Origin: DTU018 sp964618175
GTDB taxonomy: Bacteria > Bacillota > Syntrophomonadia > Syntrophomonadales > Syntrophomonadaceae
Direction: 5' to 3'
NCBI GenBank assembly: GCA_964618175.1
Contig: CAZTZX010000026.1
Span: 1-23,767, forward strand
DNA: 23,767 bases
The notes below the pieces were generated by a model, which was given only the letters and a program-made list of their open reading frames with translations, did not search any database and was not told the origin of the DNA. Below are positions 14,403 through 22,012 of the stretch, in pieces. Positions within the stretch are counted from its first letter, which is position 1. Every line of letters begins with the position of its first letter. Position numbers and translations under genes: made by a program.

Positions 14403-15566
14403 ATGAAACGACTGGTGATGGGACTTGCCCTGGGGGTATTGCTGCTGTTGCCCTTGCCGCTACAGGCAGCTGAAGAACCGACCTTCTCCTGGCAGGATGC
14501 TGCCGAAAACATTGATCTGGAAGTGATGGAGGAATACAAAAACCACATCGATGGTGAGATAAGCTCTTACATGGAAACGAAGCCGGTCAAAGAATGGTTA
14601 CAGGATTTTATTAAGGGTGATTGGGAGTTTAGCTTCGAAGAACTGACCCAAAATGTGGTGAAGTTTTTCTTTAAGGAGATCGTGGTCAATTCCAATCTGC
14701 TGGGCAGGCTCTTGATCCTGTCAGTCCTGTCGGCCCTGCTGGTAAATCTACAGAGCGCCTTTTCCTCGGGGGTAGCTCGAGTCTCTCAGTTAGCCTGCTT
14801 CATGGCTCTGGCGGCCATAGCTCTGGGGTCTTTTCGTTTGGTGCTGGAAATAGCACAGAATACCATAGATCAAATGGTCAGTTTTATGATGGGTATGCTG
14901 CCCCAGATGCTGATTTTGGTAGCTGGCCTGGGTAATGTTCATGCTGCCGCCACTCTATTTCCGGTTCTGATGACTACTTGCACGGCATTTGCCAATGCCA
15001 TGCAAAACATAGTGTTTCCCTTGATCATACTGTCGGCCATTTTGAGCCTGGTCAATCATCTTTCCGAAGGATTGAAAGTTGAAAAAATGGCTAAGTTTTT
15101 CGGACAAATGGCTCAGTTATCCCTGGCATTCTTCCTGACCCTTTTCGTGGGGATATTGACACTAAGAGCGGTGTATTCATCGGTAATGGATAGATTGGCT
15201 CTGCGTACTACCAAATTTGTCACTGACAATGCCATTCCGGTAGTGGGAAAAATGTTTTCCGACACTATTGAAGTGGCGGCCGGTTATGTGGTGATGATCA
15301 AGCAGGCTATCGGCATTTTTGGCGTCATTATAATACTGGGAATAGTATTGTTTCCTCTCATCAAAGTTGGCACTATCGCCTTGATCTATAAGATCGCAGC
15401 TGCCATAGCAGAACCCCTGGGAGATTCCCGCACCGCCGCCATATTGGATACGATGAGCGCCCATCTGTTTTTAATGCTGGCAGCAGTAGCGGCCGTGGCG
15501 TTGATGTTCTTTATAATGATCGCCATAGTGGTGGGCATGTCTAATCATCTGGCAGCATTGCCGTAA
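14403..15566 (+). CDS. spoIIIAE: SpoIIIAE, polytopic sporulation channel protein
   Basis: 387 residues from ATG 14403, which has GGAGG (14389-14393) at 9-nt spacing. A TTG at 14394 would leave no spacing. The N-terminus is a cleavable signal peptide (KRLVMGLALGVLLLLPLPLQAAEE), followed by an extracytoplasmic acidic region and then about six to eight membrane helices from residue 100 onward (e.g. LLGRLLILSVLSALLVNL, a long IFGVIIILGIVLFP segment). This matches SpoIIIAE, which resembles a polytopic transport component of the complex. Length is close to the Bacillus protein. Confidence 0.95.
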   Translation: MKRLVMGLALGVLLLLPLPLQAAEEPTFSWQDAAENIDLEVMEEYKNHIDGEISSYMETKPVKEWLQDFIKGDWEFSFEELTQNVVKFFFKEIVVNSNLLGRLLILSVLSALLVNLQSAFSSGVARVSQLACFMALAAIALGSFRLVLEIAQNTIDQMVSFMMGMLPQMLILVAGLGNVHAAATLFPVLMTTCTAFANAMQNIVFPLIILSAILSLVNHLSEGLKVEKMAKFFGQMAQLSLAFFLTLFVGILTLRAVYSSVMDRLALRTTKFVTDNAIPVVGKMFSDTIEVAAGYVVMIKQAIGIFGVIIILGIVLFPLIKVGTIALIYKIAAAIAEPLGDSRTAAILDTMSAHLFLMLAAVAAVALMFFIMIAIVVGMSNHLAALP

Positions 15567-15580
15567 GTGAGGAGCATCAT

Positions 15581-16165
15581 ATGGCAGTCTTAAGTGAAAT
15601 TGTAAAAAATGTTCTGGTGATCGTCTTGATTGCCAGCTTCCTGGAATTGATGCTTCCGGAAGGGACCCTGCGGCCCTTGGTTCGTTTTGCTATAGGTTTG
15701 TTTGTCCTTATTGCGATACTGAGTCCGCTGGCCGGGGTCTTATTCTCCGACCGCAATATAGATATCGAGTGGTGGGATCTGCAAATAGACGCGGGTCAGG
15801 AGGCTCAAATTATGGAGCAGGGGGAGAAGATCAACCAGCAAATCTGGCAATCCCAGCAGGATTTAGTGTCTGACCAGGTGGCTGGGCAAATTGGTGCGGT
15901 AGCCTTGCTGGTACCCGGTGTAGAGGATGTAGAGGCCCAGGTCGTTTTGAATGAAGCGGGCGCGGTGGAATCCCTGCAGCTAGTGGTCAGGCCGCAGGTA
16001 ACCTCAAGCGATGAGGAAGTAAGCCAGGTGGGACTATTTGGAGAGAGCGAATCATCCATTTCTTCGGAAGAGCAGGAGGTCATACGCAATAAATTAAGCA
16101 CCATTATGGAAAACCTGTACGGTTTTGATAATACCCTCATTCAAATTGATTTTCAAGGAGGTTGA
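15581..16165 (+). CDS. spoIIIAF: SpoIIIAF, sporulation membrane protein
   Basis: 194 residues. Two N-terminal membrane helices (residues about 7-25 and 35-56, with LMLPEGTLRPLVRFAIGLFVLIAILSPL between and within) followed by a soluble ring-building-motif-like domain. That domain has the conserved SDQVAGQIGAVALLVPGVEDVEAQVVL segment and ends YGFDNTLIQIDF. The ATG follows GTGAGGAG. It belongs to the set of SpoIIIA proteins placed in the intermembrane space between mother cell and forespore. Confidence 0.94.
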   Translation: MAVLSEIVKNVLVIVLIASFLELMLPEGTLRPLVRFAIGLFVLIAILSPLAGVLFSDRNIDIEWWDLQIDAGQEAQIMEQGEKINQQIWQSQQDLVSDQVAGQIGAVALLVPGVEDVEAQVVLNEAGAVESLQLVVRPQVTSSDEEVSQVGLFGESESSISSEEQEVIRNKLSTIMENLYGFDNTLIQIDFQGG

Positions 16166-16169
16166 TGGA

Positions 16170-16745
16170 GTGCTGGACGAATGGATCCGCGGAGAAAGAA
16201 GTGATGAAAACGGCAAACATACCTGGCTGAACAGCCGAAAGGGACGGTTATTAATATTGATCGTGATCTGTATTGGACTGTTAGCCTTGCTGTGGCCCCC
16301 CATAGGCTCAACTGACTCATCCTCGACCCAGGATGCCCCGTTGCTTATCGAGCGGTCAGAGGGCAGCAGCATCAAACAGAGTATGCAGACGGAACTGGCT
16401 ATAATCCTGGCTCAGATAGAGGGCGCGGGTTCAGTGGAAGTCAGTGTTAGCTTGTCTTCGGAAGGGGTAAAAGCCTATGCTACCAATGACCGTGATGAAC
16501 GGCGCCAGACAGAGGAAAGCGGGCGGAGCAGCACCGTTGAGGAAAGTAGTACCCGTGATGTAGCTGTTTCATCGGGAACCCCCCTCCTATTGGAGGAAAA
16601 GATGCCGGAAATCCTGGGAGTTCTAGTGGTAGCCGATGGCGCGCAAGATCCTCAAGTTAAAGAAAATCTCGCCAATGCTACCGCAACATTGCTCAATATT
16701 TCTCCGCATCGAGTCAGAGTAATGCCACGGGAAGGAGGAAGCTGA
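16170..16745 (+). CDS. spoIIIAG: SpoIIIAG, ring-forming sporulation protein
   Basis: 191 residues from GTG 16170, which is 8 nt after AAGGAGG (16155-16161). A longer frame opening at ATG 16125 would overlap spoIIIAF by 41 nt without a ribosome site. One membrane helix (about residues 27-44, LLILIVICIGLLALLWPP) is followed by a Ser-rich linker and the SpoIIIAG domain: AIILAQIEGAGSVEVSVSLSSEG, then a beta insertion (VEESSTRDVAVSSGTPLLLEEKMPEILGVLVVADGA), and ending LLNISPHRVRVM. In Bacillus this protein forms the large ring in the intermembrane space. The stop overlaps the next start by one base. Confidence 0.95.
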   Translation: MLDEWIRGERSDENGKHTWLNSRKGRLLILIVICIGLLALLWPPIGSTDSSSTQDAPLLIERSEGSSIKQSMQTELAIILAQIEGAGSVEVSVSLSSEGVKAYATNDRDERRQTEESGRSSTVEESSTRDVAVSSGTPLLLEEKMPEILGVLVVADGAQDPQVKENLANATATLLNISPHRVRVMPREGGS

Positions 16746-17281
16746 TGGTCATTGAGCTAAGAAGAGTTGGATGGGTAGTATTAATGGTTGCCATTTTAGC
16801 GGTGTTGGGCAGCATAGGCATAAAACTTGTAGGAATGCAGTCGTCTCTTGATGACGATGAGCAGATGGTAGTCCAAGTTAGTCAGCCGGTGGTCAACAGC
16901 CAGGCCACCCCCAACAGTACTGGCACGGAAGATAGCTATTTTGCGGAATACCGCATGGAGAGGGAGCGTATGCGTGGTAAACAGGTGGAAATGCTGCGGG
17001 AGATCCTCAACCAAAGCAGCAGTGACAAGGAGGCTCGTCAGGCGGCTTCCCTGCGGTTGGTGGAAATCTCAGCCGACATGGAACGGGAAATGAAAGCTGA
17101 GAATTTGATAAAGGCCCAGGGGTATGAGGATTGCGTGATCATTATTCAGCCGGAAAGTACCACGGTGGTGGTAGCCGTGGAACACCTGCAACTGGATAAG
17201 GAGCAAGAGCTCACTTCTCTGGTGAGTAAAGTGACCAAATCCCGAGAGGATCAGATAGTAATTATTGCTCGTGATGCTTAA
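16745..17281 (+). CDS. spoIIIAH: SpoIIIAH, YscJ/FliF-like channel protein
   Basis: 178 residues. Short basic N-terminus, membrane helix (residues about 9-27), and a flexible polar linker. The conserved domain runs FAEYRMERERMRGK through SLRLVEISADMEREMKAENLIKAQGYEDCVIII, typical of SpoIIIAH, which forms the mother-cell side of the channel and binds SpoIIQ of the forespore. ATG 16745 overlaps the spoIIIAG stop (TGATG) and follows GAAGGAGGAA. spoIIQ is not in the window. Last gene of the operon; no clear terminator follows before the next promoter at 17317. Confidence 0.95.
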   Translation: MVIELRRVGWVVLMVAILAVLGSIGIKLVGMQSSLDDDEQMVVQVSQPVVNSQATPNSTGTEDSYFAEYRMERERMRGKQVEMLREILNQSSSDKEARQAASLRLVEISADMEREMKAENLIKAQGYEDCVIIIQPESTTVVVAVEHLQLDKEQELTSLVSKVTKSREDQIVIIARDA

Positions 17282-17316
17282 AGAGGCGAATACACTGTAT
17301 ACATAACTGAAAGAGA

Positions 17317-17345
17317 TTGAAATACACCCAACTAATTTCTATAAT
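17317..17345 (+). promoter_or_regulatory. Near-consensus sigma-A promoter for the carboxylase operon
   Basis: TTGAAA (17317-17322), exactly 17 bp, TATAAT (17340-17345). This is a perfect -10 and a 5-of-6 -35. Start of transcription is expected near 17352. It gives the carboxyltransferase-AccB/accC pair vegetative expression independent of the sporulation operon that ends 36 bp upstream. Nothing resembling a FapR site was found. Confidence 0.75.
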
Positions 17346-17373
17346 AGAATCAGTCGGAGTTGAAGAACACTTG

Positions 17374-17396
17374 TACTCAGGCCATAGGCCTGAGTA
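17374..17396. promoter_or_regulatory. Perfect 23-bp dyad in the 5' leader of the carboxylase operon
   Basis: tactcaggcc (17374-17383), ata, ggcctgagta (17387-17396). Ten-bp perfect arms with a 3-nt centre, about 22 nt after the expected transcription start and 66 nt before the start codon. Only a weak T run (tctttgt) follows, so it is either a poor terminator/attenuator, a 5' stabilising hairpin or a protein operator. Confidence 0.5.
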
Positions 17397-17461
17397 TCTT
17401 TGTATATAGGGATACTACCTGGTTTGTTTTAGCTCCATATACAGTTATCAGGAGGTTGCTA

Positions 17462-19360
17462 ATGAATAATATCAAAATTACTGATACCAGCTTGCGTGAT
17501 GGCCACCAAAGCCTGTGGGCCACCCGCATGACTACCAGTGATATGTTGCCTATCCTGGGCAAGCTTGATGAAGTGGGCTATCATTCCCTGGAGGTTTGGG
17601 GAGGAGCTACCTTTGATGTATGTATACGCTACCTGAATGAAGACCCCTGGGAGCGTCTGCGTGCTATTCGTGCTGCTGTAAAAAAGACGCCTCTGCAAAT
17701 GCTTTTGCGGGGGCAGTCGCTGGTAGGATACACTCATTATCCGGATGATATTGTAGAAAAGTTTGTGGAAAGGTCAGCCTTTAACGGTATTGATATTTTC
17801 CGCGTATTTGATGCGCTTAACGATGTTCGCAATTTGGAGGCGTCCTTAAGAGCCATCAAGGCCACCGGAAAACATGCTCAGGCCAGTGTGGTTTATACCG
17901 TCAGCCCGGTGCATACCATGCAGCATTTTGTGGATACGGCCCTGCGGCTGAGAGAAATGGGAGCCGACTCTATTTGCATCAAGGATATGGCCGGACTTTT
18001 GTCACCTTATGCCTCCTATGAACTGGTTAGAGAGCTGAAAGAAAACCTGGACATTCCTATTCAGCTGCATACCCATTATATAGGTGGTTTAGCCATAGCT
18101 ACACTGCTGAAAGCTGCTGAGGCGGGGGTGGATATTATTGATACAGCCAGTGTACCCATGGCCTTTGGCTCCTCTCAGCCGCCGGTTGAGACCATTGTCA
18201 GAGCCTTGCAGGACTCGGAGCGGGATACCGGCTTGGAGTTGCGGCAATTATTTGAAATAGCTAACCATTTTGAACAGCTGCGCAAACACAAGGGCTTTGA
18301 GCGCGGAGTCACACGTATCTCAGATATGAGGGTGTTTGAACATCAAGTACCAGGTGGGATGATATCCAACTTAATGTCCCAGATGGAAGAACAAAAGGCC
18401 TCCGATCGAATTGATGAAGTTCTGGCTGAGATACCCCATGTGCGTGAAGAGATGGGCTATCCTCCCCTGGTGACACCCACCAGCCAGATAATTAGTATTC
18501 AGGCGGTGTTGAATGTCCTGATGGGGGAACGCTATAAACTATGTCCCGGGGAAGTTAAGGACTATGTACGCGGATTGTATGGGAAACCTCCCGTGCCCAT
18601 CACGGATGAGATCCGTAAGAAAATAATTGGTGACGAGCCGGTGGTATCGGTGCGTCCTGCTGACTTGATCGATCCAATGTGGGAAAAGGCCCGCCAGGAA
18701 TCAGTGCAATATGCGCAGAGTGATGAAGATGTTCTTACTTATGCTTTGTTTCCTCAGGTAGCCTTAAAATTTTTCGCGTGGCGGGAATCCCGGGGTAGTG
18801 AAGATATACCGCAGATCGAAACTCATGATGAAGTTAGCGAAGAACTGGAAATAACTCAGCCAGATACCCGGGCAACCAGAAGACCGGTAAACCGGCTCAG
18901 ACCAACAGAAAGCTTCAGGGGAGATGAAGAAATGAACTTGGACGAAATTAGAGAACTTATTCTGCTCCTGGATCAAACCAGTGTTAGTGAACTGGAAGTC
19001 CAAAAGAACGATTATCGTTTAGCTTTACGCAAAAACCGGAGCGCTGGAGATAGTACGACGGCAGCGGTATCTGAAGCTGCACCTGATGTCAGGAAAAAGA
19101 TGATACCTGATGACAATGACATGATGGAAGTGACCTCGCCTATGGTGGGGACCTATTATGCTGCTCCATCGCCGGACGCACCTCATTATGTGCAAGTTGG
19201 CGACCGGGTAGAAGCGGGACAGACCTTGTGTATTGTAGAAGCTATGAAACTGATGAATGAGATCAAAGCTGAGGCAGATGGCGTGATCGCTGATATTTTG
19301 GTCGATAATGCTCAACCAGTCGAATATGGACAGGTAATGATTCTCATTAAGAAACAATAG
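17462..19360 (+). CDS. Fusion: PycB/OadA-type carboxyltransferase + AccB biotin carboxyl carrier
   Basis: 632 residues from ATG 17462 (CAGGAGG at 17449-17455); a frame opening at 17360 would extend through the leader dyad. Residues 1 to about 440 are a PycB/OadA/transcarboxylase-5S-type carboxyltransferase: DTSLRDGHQS (from Asp8), GGATFD, RGQSLVGY, IFRVFDALND, IKDMAG with the carboxylated Lys174, and LHTHYIGG with metal ligands His203/His205. A helical domain up to DVLTYALFPQVALKFF follows. After a polar linker, residues 491-632 form a complete AccB: the N-terminal helix MNLDEIRELILLLDQ, then TSPMVGTYYAAPSP and the biotin site EAMKLMNE (Lys596). It should transfer CO2 from biotin to pyruvate, with AccC next door as biotin carboxylase. 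No membrane decarboxylase subunits are present, so a cytosolic pyruvate carboxylase is likelier than an Na+ pump. Confidence 0.88.
   Translation: MNNIKITDTSLRDGHQSLWATRMTTSDMLPILGKLDEVGYHSLEVWGGATFDVCIRYLNEDPWERLRAIRAAVKKTPLQMLLRGQSLVGYTHYPDDIVEKFVERSAFNGIDIFRVFDALNDVRNLEASLRAIKATGKHAQASVVYTVSPVHTMQHFVDTALRLREMGADSICIKDMAGLLSPYASYELVRELKENLDIPIQLHTHYIGGLAIATLLKAAEAGVDIIDTASVPMAFGSSQPPVETIVRALQDSERDTGLELRQLFEIANHFEQLRKHKGFERGVTRISDMRVFEHQVPGGMISNLMSQMEEQKASDRIDEVLAEIPHVREEMGYPPLVTPTSQIISIQAVLNVLMGERYKLCPGEVKDYVRGLYGKPPVPITDEIRKKIIGDEPVVSVRPADLIDPMWEKARQESVQYAQSDEDVLTYALFPQVALKFFAWRESRGSEDIPQIETHDEVSEELEITQPDTRATRRPVNRLRPTESFRGDEEMNLDEIRELILLLDQTSVSELEVQKNDYRLALRKNRSAGDSTTAAVSEAAPDVRKKMIPDDNDMMEVTSPMVGTYYAAPSPDAPHYVQVGDRVEAGQTLCIVEAMKLMNEIKAEADGVIADILVDNAQPVEYGQVMILIKKQ
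18917..18934 (+). promoter_or_regulatory. Internal Shine-Dalgarno and ATG at the AccB boundary
   Basis: AGGGGAG (18917-18923), 8-nt spacing, in-frame ATG (18932-18934). The ATG opens exactly at the first residue of a standard AccB (MNLDEIRELI). Translation from here would give a free 142-residue BCCP. This site decides whether the locus makes one or two products; use is inferred, not shown. Confidence 0.5.
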
Positions 19361-19373
19361 AGGCGGTGACTTC

Positions 19374-20723
19374 TTGTTTAATAAGGTTTTGATTGCTAAC
19401 CGAGGGGAAATCGCGGTACGGGTCATCCGCGCCTGCCGTGAGTTAAACATCCCCACAGTAGCTGTGTATTCTACTGCAGACCGGAACAGTATGCACGTGC
19501 GGCTGGCTGATGAATCTGTCTGCATAGGTGAAGCTGCCGCTAACCAGAGCTACTTAAATCTAGCTAATATAATCAGTGCTGCCCAGAATACCGGTGCTGA
19601 TGCTATACATCCCGGATATGGTTTTCTAGCTGAAAACGCCTATTTTGCAGCACTGTGCCAGACTCATGAACTAAAGTTTGTCGGGCCGACTGCTCAGGTA
19701 ATTGAAATGATGGGAGACAAGGTCCAGGCCCGTGAAATGGCGCGTCAGGCTGGTGTGCCTTTGGTGCCTGGCAGTTCTGGGGCGGTCGGCAGTTTTGAAG
19801 AAGCCTGCCAAGTAGCAGATATGATCGGCTATCCGGTCATGATCAAGGCCTCTGCTGGTGGTGGGGGCAAAGGGATGCGCCTGGCCCATAATGCAGCTTC
19901 GTTAAAAGAAGCCCTGCAAACAGCTCGTCTGGAAGCCGGTGCGGCCTTTGGAAATGATGAAATATACATGGAGAAATATATTGAAGAGCCGCGCCATATC
20001 GAAATTCAGATCCTGGCTGATGAACATGGTCATGTGATCTATTTAGGAGAACGTGATTGTTCACTGCAGAGGCGTAACCAGAAACTGCTGGAGGAATCTC
20101 CCTCTACCTTGCTGGATGATGAGCTGCGCATCCGCATGGGAACAGTGGCTGTGGAACTGGCGCGTTTAGCTGGTTATACCAGTGCGGGCACGGTAGAGTT
20201 TCTGGTTGATAAAAACCGCAACTTTTACTTTATAGAAATGAACACCCGTATTCAGGTGGAGCATCCGGTGACTGAATTAGTGACCGGTATCGATATAGTC
20301 AAGGAACAGATCCGCATCGCCGCCGGCATGCCCTTGACCATACAGCAAGAGGATGTCGTTCTCCGAGGTTGGGCTATGGAGTGCCGCATCAATGCCGAAG
20401 ATCCTGACTATGACTTCCGGCCTTCTCCGGGAAAGGTGGATCGGTATTATCAGCCGGGTGGCCCGGGAGTTAGAGTGGATTCCTCCATTTATACAGGTTA
20501 TACTATCCCTCCCTATTATGATTCCATGGTAGCCAAACTGATCGTATGGGGCACCGATCGGGATGAAGCTATGGCCCGGATGAAACGTGCCTTGCATGAG
20601 TTTACTATTGAAGGTATCAAGACTACTATCCCATTTCATATGAAAGTTCTCAACAATGCTTTTTTTCAAAAGGGAGAAGTCTACACAAACTTCATCCAGC
20701 GACGGATGAGCGACAATAGTTAA
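19374..20723 (+). CDS. accC: Biotin carboxylase (AccC; may also serve as PycA)
   Basis: 449 residues, standard AccC length. It carboxylates the biotin on the carrier domain using ATP and bicarbonate. Visible residues agree with the E. coli enzyme almost position for position: the Gly-rich loop KASAGGGGKGMR (Lys158), Lys237 in NQKLLEE, Glu288 and Arg292 in EMNTRIQVEHPVTE. The N-terminus NKVLIANRGEIAVRVIRACREL is typical. Start TTG 19374 follows GAGGCGGTG; an ATG is absent nearby. It lies 13 bp after the fusion gene. It could partner with that gene as a two-part pyruvate carboxylase, or with acetyl-CoA carboxyltransferase genes elsewhere, or both. Confidence 0.95.
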   Translation: MFNKVLIANRGEIAVRVIRACRELNIPTVAVYSTADRNSMHVRLADESVCIGEAAANQSYLNLANIISAAQNTGADAIHPGYGFLAENAYFAALCQTHELKFVGPTAQVIEMMGDKVQAREMARQAGVPLVPGSSGAVGSFEEACQVADMIGYPVMIKASAGGGGKGMRLAHNAASLKEALQTARLEAGAAFGNDEIYMEKYIEEPRHIEIQILADEHGHVIYLGERDCSLQRRNQKLLEESPSTLLDDELRIRMGTVAVELARLAGYTSAGTVEFLVDKNRNFYFIEMNTRIQVEHPVTELVTGIDIVKEQIRIAAGMPLTIQQEDVVLRGWAMECRINAEDPDYDFRPSPGKVDRYYQPGGPGVRVDSSIYTGYTIPPYYDSMVAKLIVWGTDRDEAMARMKRALHEFTIEGIKTTIPFHMKVLNNAFFQKGEVYTNFIQRRMSDNS

Positions 20724-20889
20724 ATATAGAGAGTTTTGCATAATTAACTTTTCCTAAAGTATCATGGTATTTTATAGAATGTCATCCTGAGCGGTAGCGA
20801 AGGATCTATGGCATTTATAAGACTCTTCGCTATCGCTCAGAGTGACAATATTGAAGGATTTGTTGAATTATGCATAATCCTCAAATATA
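20722..20889. mobile_element. MITE-like element with terminal inverted repeats and 7-bp flank repeat
   Basis: aaatata occurs at 20722-20728 and again at 20883-20889, enclosing 154 bp. The inner ends are imperfect inverted repeats: gagagttttgcataatt from the left and gaggattatgcataatt from the right (14 of 17 match), extending further with gaps. Inside lies a second dyad: gtcatcctgagcggtagcg (20781-20799) against ctatcgctcagagtgac (20830-20846). The inner part belongs to a GTCATCCTGAGCG-type repeat that is widespread in bacterial intergenic DNA. No coding capacity, so any movement would need a transposase in trans. Confidence 0.6.
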
Positions 20890-20905
20890 AAATAACCGGG
20901 TTCAT

Positions 20906-20934
20906 TTGATATTGAGAAGAATACCTAGTAAAAT
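20906..20934 (+). promoter_or_regulatory. Sigma-A-type promoter before the asp23 gene
   Basis: TTGATA (20906-20911), 17 bp, TAAAAT (20929-20934): 5 of 6 in both hexamers. It starts 17 bp beyond the MITE-like element and 67 bp before the asp23 start codon. Confidence 0.6.
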
Positions 20935-20972
20935 TACCATATATCATTACTTGTAATATTGGAGGTGACTTC

Positions 20973-21386
20973 ATGGAAGAGCAGAAAAGATCTGAATTAA
21001 CTACGGAGATGGGGGCTATTCGTATAGCCGATGAGGTAGTATCAACTGTAGCTGGTCTGGCAGCTATGGACATCGAAGGCGTTGCGTCTATGAGCGGTGG
21101 TTGGGGAACCGACCTGGTAGAAAAGTTGGGGCGCAAGAACCTGGCCAAGGGTATTAAAGTTGAAGTTAACAATGATGAGACCCGTATTGATATTTACATT
21201 GTGGTACAGTTCGGCTATCCGATACCAGAAGTAGCTGAGAATGTTCAAAAAGAGGTCAAGCTAGCTGTTGAGACTATGACCGGCTTGACGGTGACCGCAG
21301 TAAATGTTCAGGTAGTGGCCGTACAAATGAAGAAACAACCGGAATCAGAAAACGAGTTGGCGGCTGACCTGGATAGTGTCGAGTAA
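20973..21386 (+). CDS. Asp23/Gls24 family envelope stress protein (YqhY-like)
   Basis: 137 residues. Asp23 domain from about residue 14 to 120: GAIRIADEVVSTVAGLAAMDIEGVASM, then DLVEKLGRKNLAKGIKVEV, a YIVVQFGYPIPEVAENVQKEVK segment and the closing GLTVTAVNVQVVAV. An acidic tail follows. Soluble protein that in Staphylococcus is held at the membrane by AmaP; YqhY of Bacillus, encoded near accB-accC, has been connected with acetyl-CoA carboxylase control. Its place directly after accC here fits that. The ATG follows GGAGGTGA. Confidence 0.92.
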   Translation: MEEQKRSELTTEMGAIRIADEVVSTVAGLAAMDIEGVASMSGGWGTDLVEKLGRKNLAKGIKVEVNNDETRIDIYIVVQFGYPIPEVAENVQKEVKLAVETMTGLTVTAVNVQVVAVQMKKQPESENELAADLDSVE

Positions 21387-21402
21387 CTTTTAATACCAAG
21401 AT

Positions 21403-21430
21403 GTAACCCCCTGATAACCCAGGGGGTTAC
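21403..21430 (+). terminator. Strong hairpin between asp23 and amaP, no U-tract
   Basis: gtaaccccctg (21403-21413) / cagggggttac (21420-21430), 11-bp perfect stem with a 6-nt loop, 16 bp after the asp23 stop. What follows is ctgtatatcgg, so it is not a standard intrinsic terminator. It may stabilise the asp23 message 3' end or cause partial termination, keeping the soluble protein above its membrane anchor. Confidence 0.5.
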
Positions 21431-21460
21431 CTGTATATCGGTAAAGTGAGGTGTTTTATG

Positions 21461-22000
21461 ATGTCCGGACTATGGCGAGTTGTGCTTTTCTGTTACAATC
21501 TGTTGATATTGGCTATAGCAGTAGCCGCCATGTATCTGGCTGTGGGTAAAAATGACCTGATTACTGCCATCCAATCATTTTTGGCCAGTTCAACTAATCA
21601 GATCATACTGGGGGCTGGTGCCGCCGCTGTAATTGCTTTGACTATATTGGTCATGGTTTACCTCCTGAAAGGAGAGTCCAAACCCACCAATGTTGTGGTA
21701 AACAGCAGCTTAAATGGTCAGGTATCCATTACCATAGCGGCTATTAAAACTATTATTACCAAAGCGGTAAAAAAGGTCGATGGAGTAAAAGAAACTCGTT
21801 CTTCGGTATCTAATGGACCTGATGGTGTAGTAATATACTTACATATGATGATCAATCCTGAAGTAAGTGTGCCAGAGATGTCACAAAGCGTTCAAACCAT
21901 AGTGAAAGAACACCTGGAAACTATCGGCGGACTGACGGTCTCCCAGGTTAGAGTATTGATAGATGATTTTGGAAATGCCAACAAACCGGCGACCGTGTAA
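21461..22000 (+). CDS. amaP: AmaP-like alkaline shock membrane anchor protein
   Basis: 179 residues from ATG 21461, with GAGGTG at 21448-21453 (7 nt); ATG 21458 is also possible. Two membrane helices (about residues 7-26 and 46-66) with a short loop, then a basic linker and an Asp23-like domain (GQVSITIAAIKTIITKAVKKVDGVKE ... GGLTVSQVRVLIDDF). This is the AmaP layout: it anchors Asp23 proteins to the membrane. Preceded by asp23 and followed by the DUF2273 protein, its usual partners. Confidence 0.9.
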   Translation: MSGLWRVVLFCYNLLILAIAVAAMYLAVGKNDLITAIQSFLASSTNQIILGAGAAAVIALTILVMVYLLKGESKPTNVVVNSSLNGQVSITIAAIKTIITKAVKKVDGVKETRSSVSNGPDGVVIYLHMMINPEVSVPEMSQSVQTIVKEHLETIGGLTVSQVRVLIDDFGNANKPATV

Positions 22001-22012
22001 GGAGGCATTGTT

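Noticed and set aside
17360..17461. 34-residue N-terminal extension of the carboxyltransferase
   Set aside because: It would translate the leader dyad, has no ribosome site, and the family N-terminus (IKITDTSLRDGHQS) begins right after ATG 17462, which has CAGGAGG.
17462..19360. Membrane-bound sodium-pumping oxaloacetate decarboxylase
   Set aside because: No beta or gamma membrane subunit gene is adjacent, and accC is the neighbour, which favours a cytosolic carboxylase.
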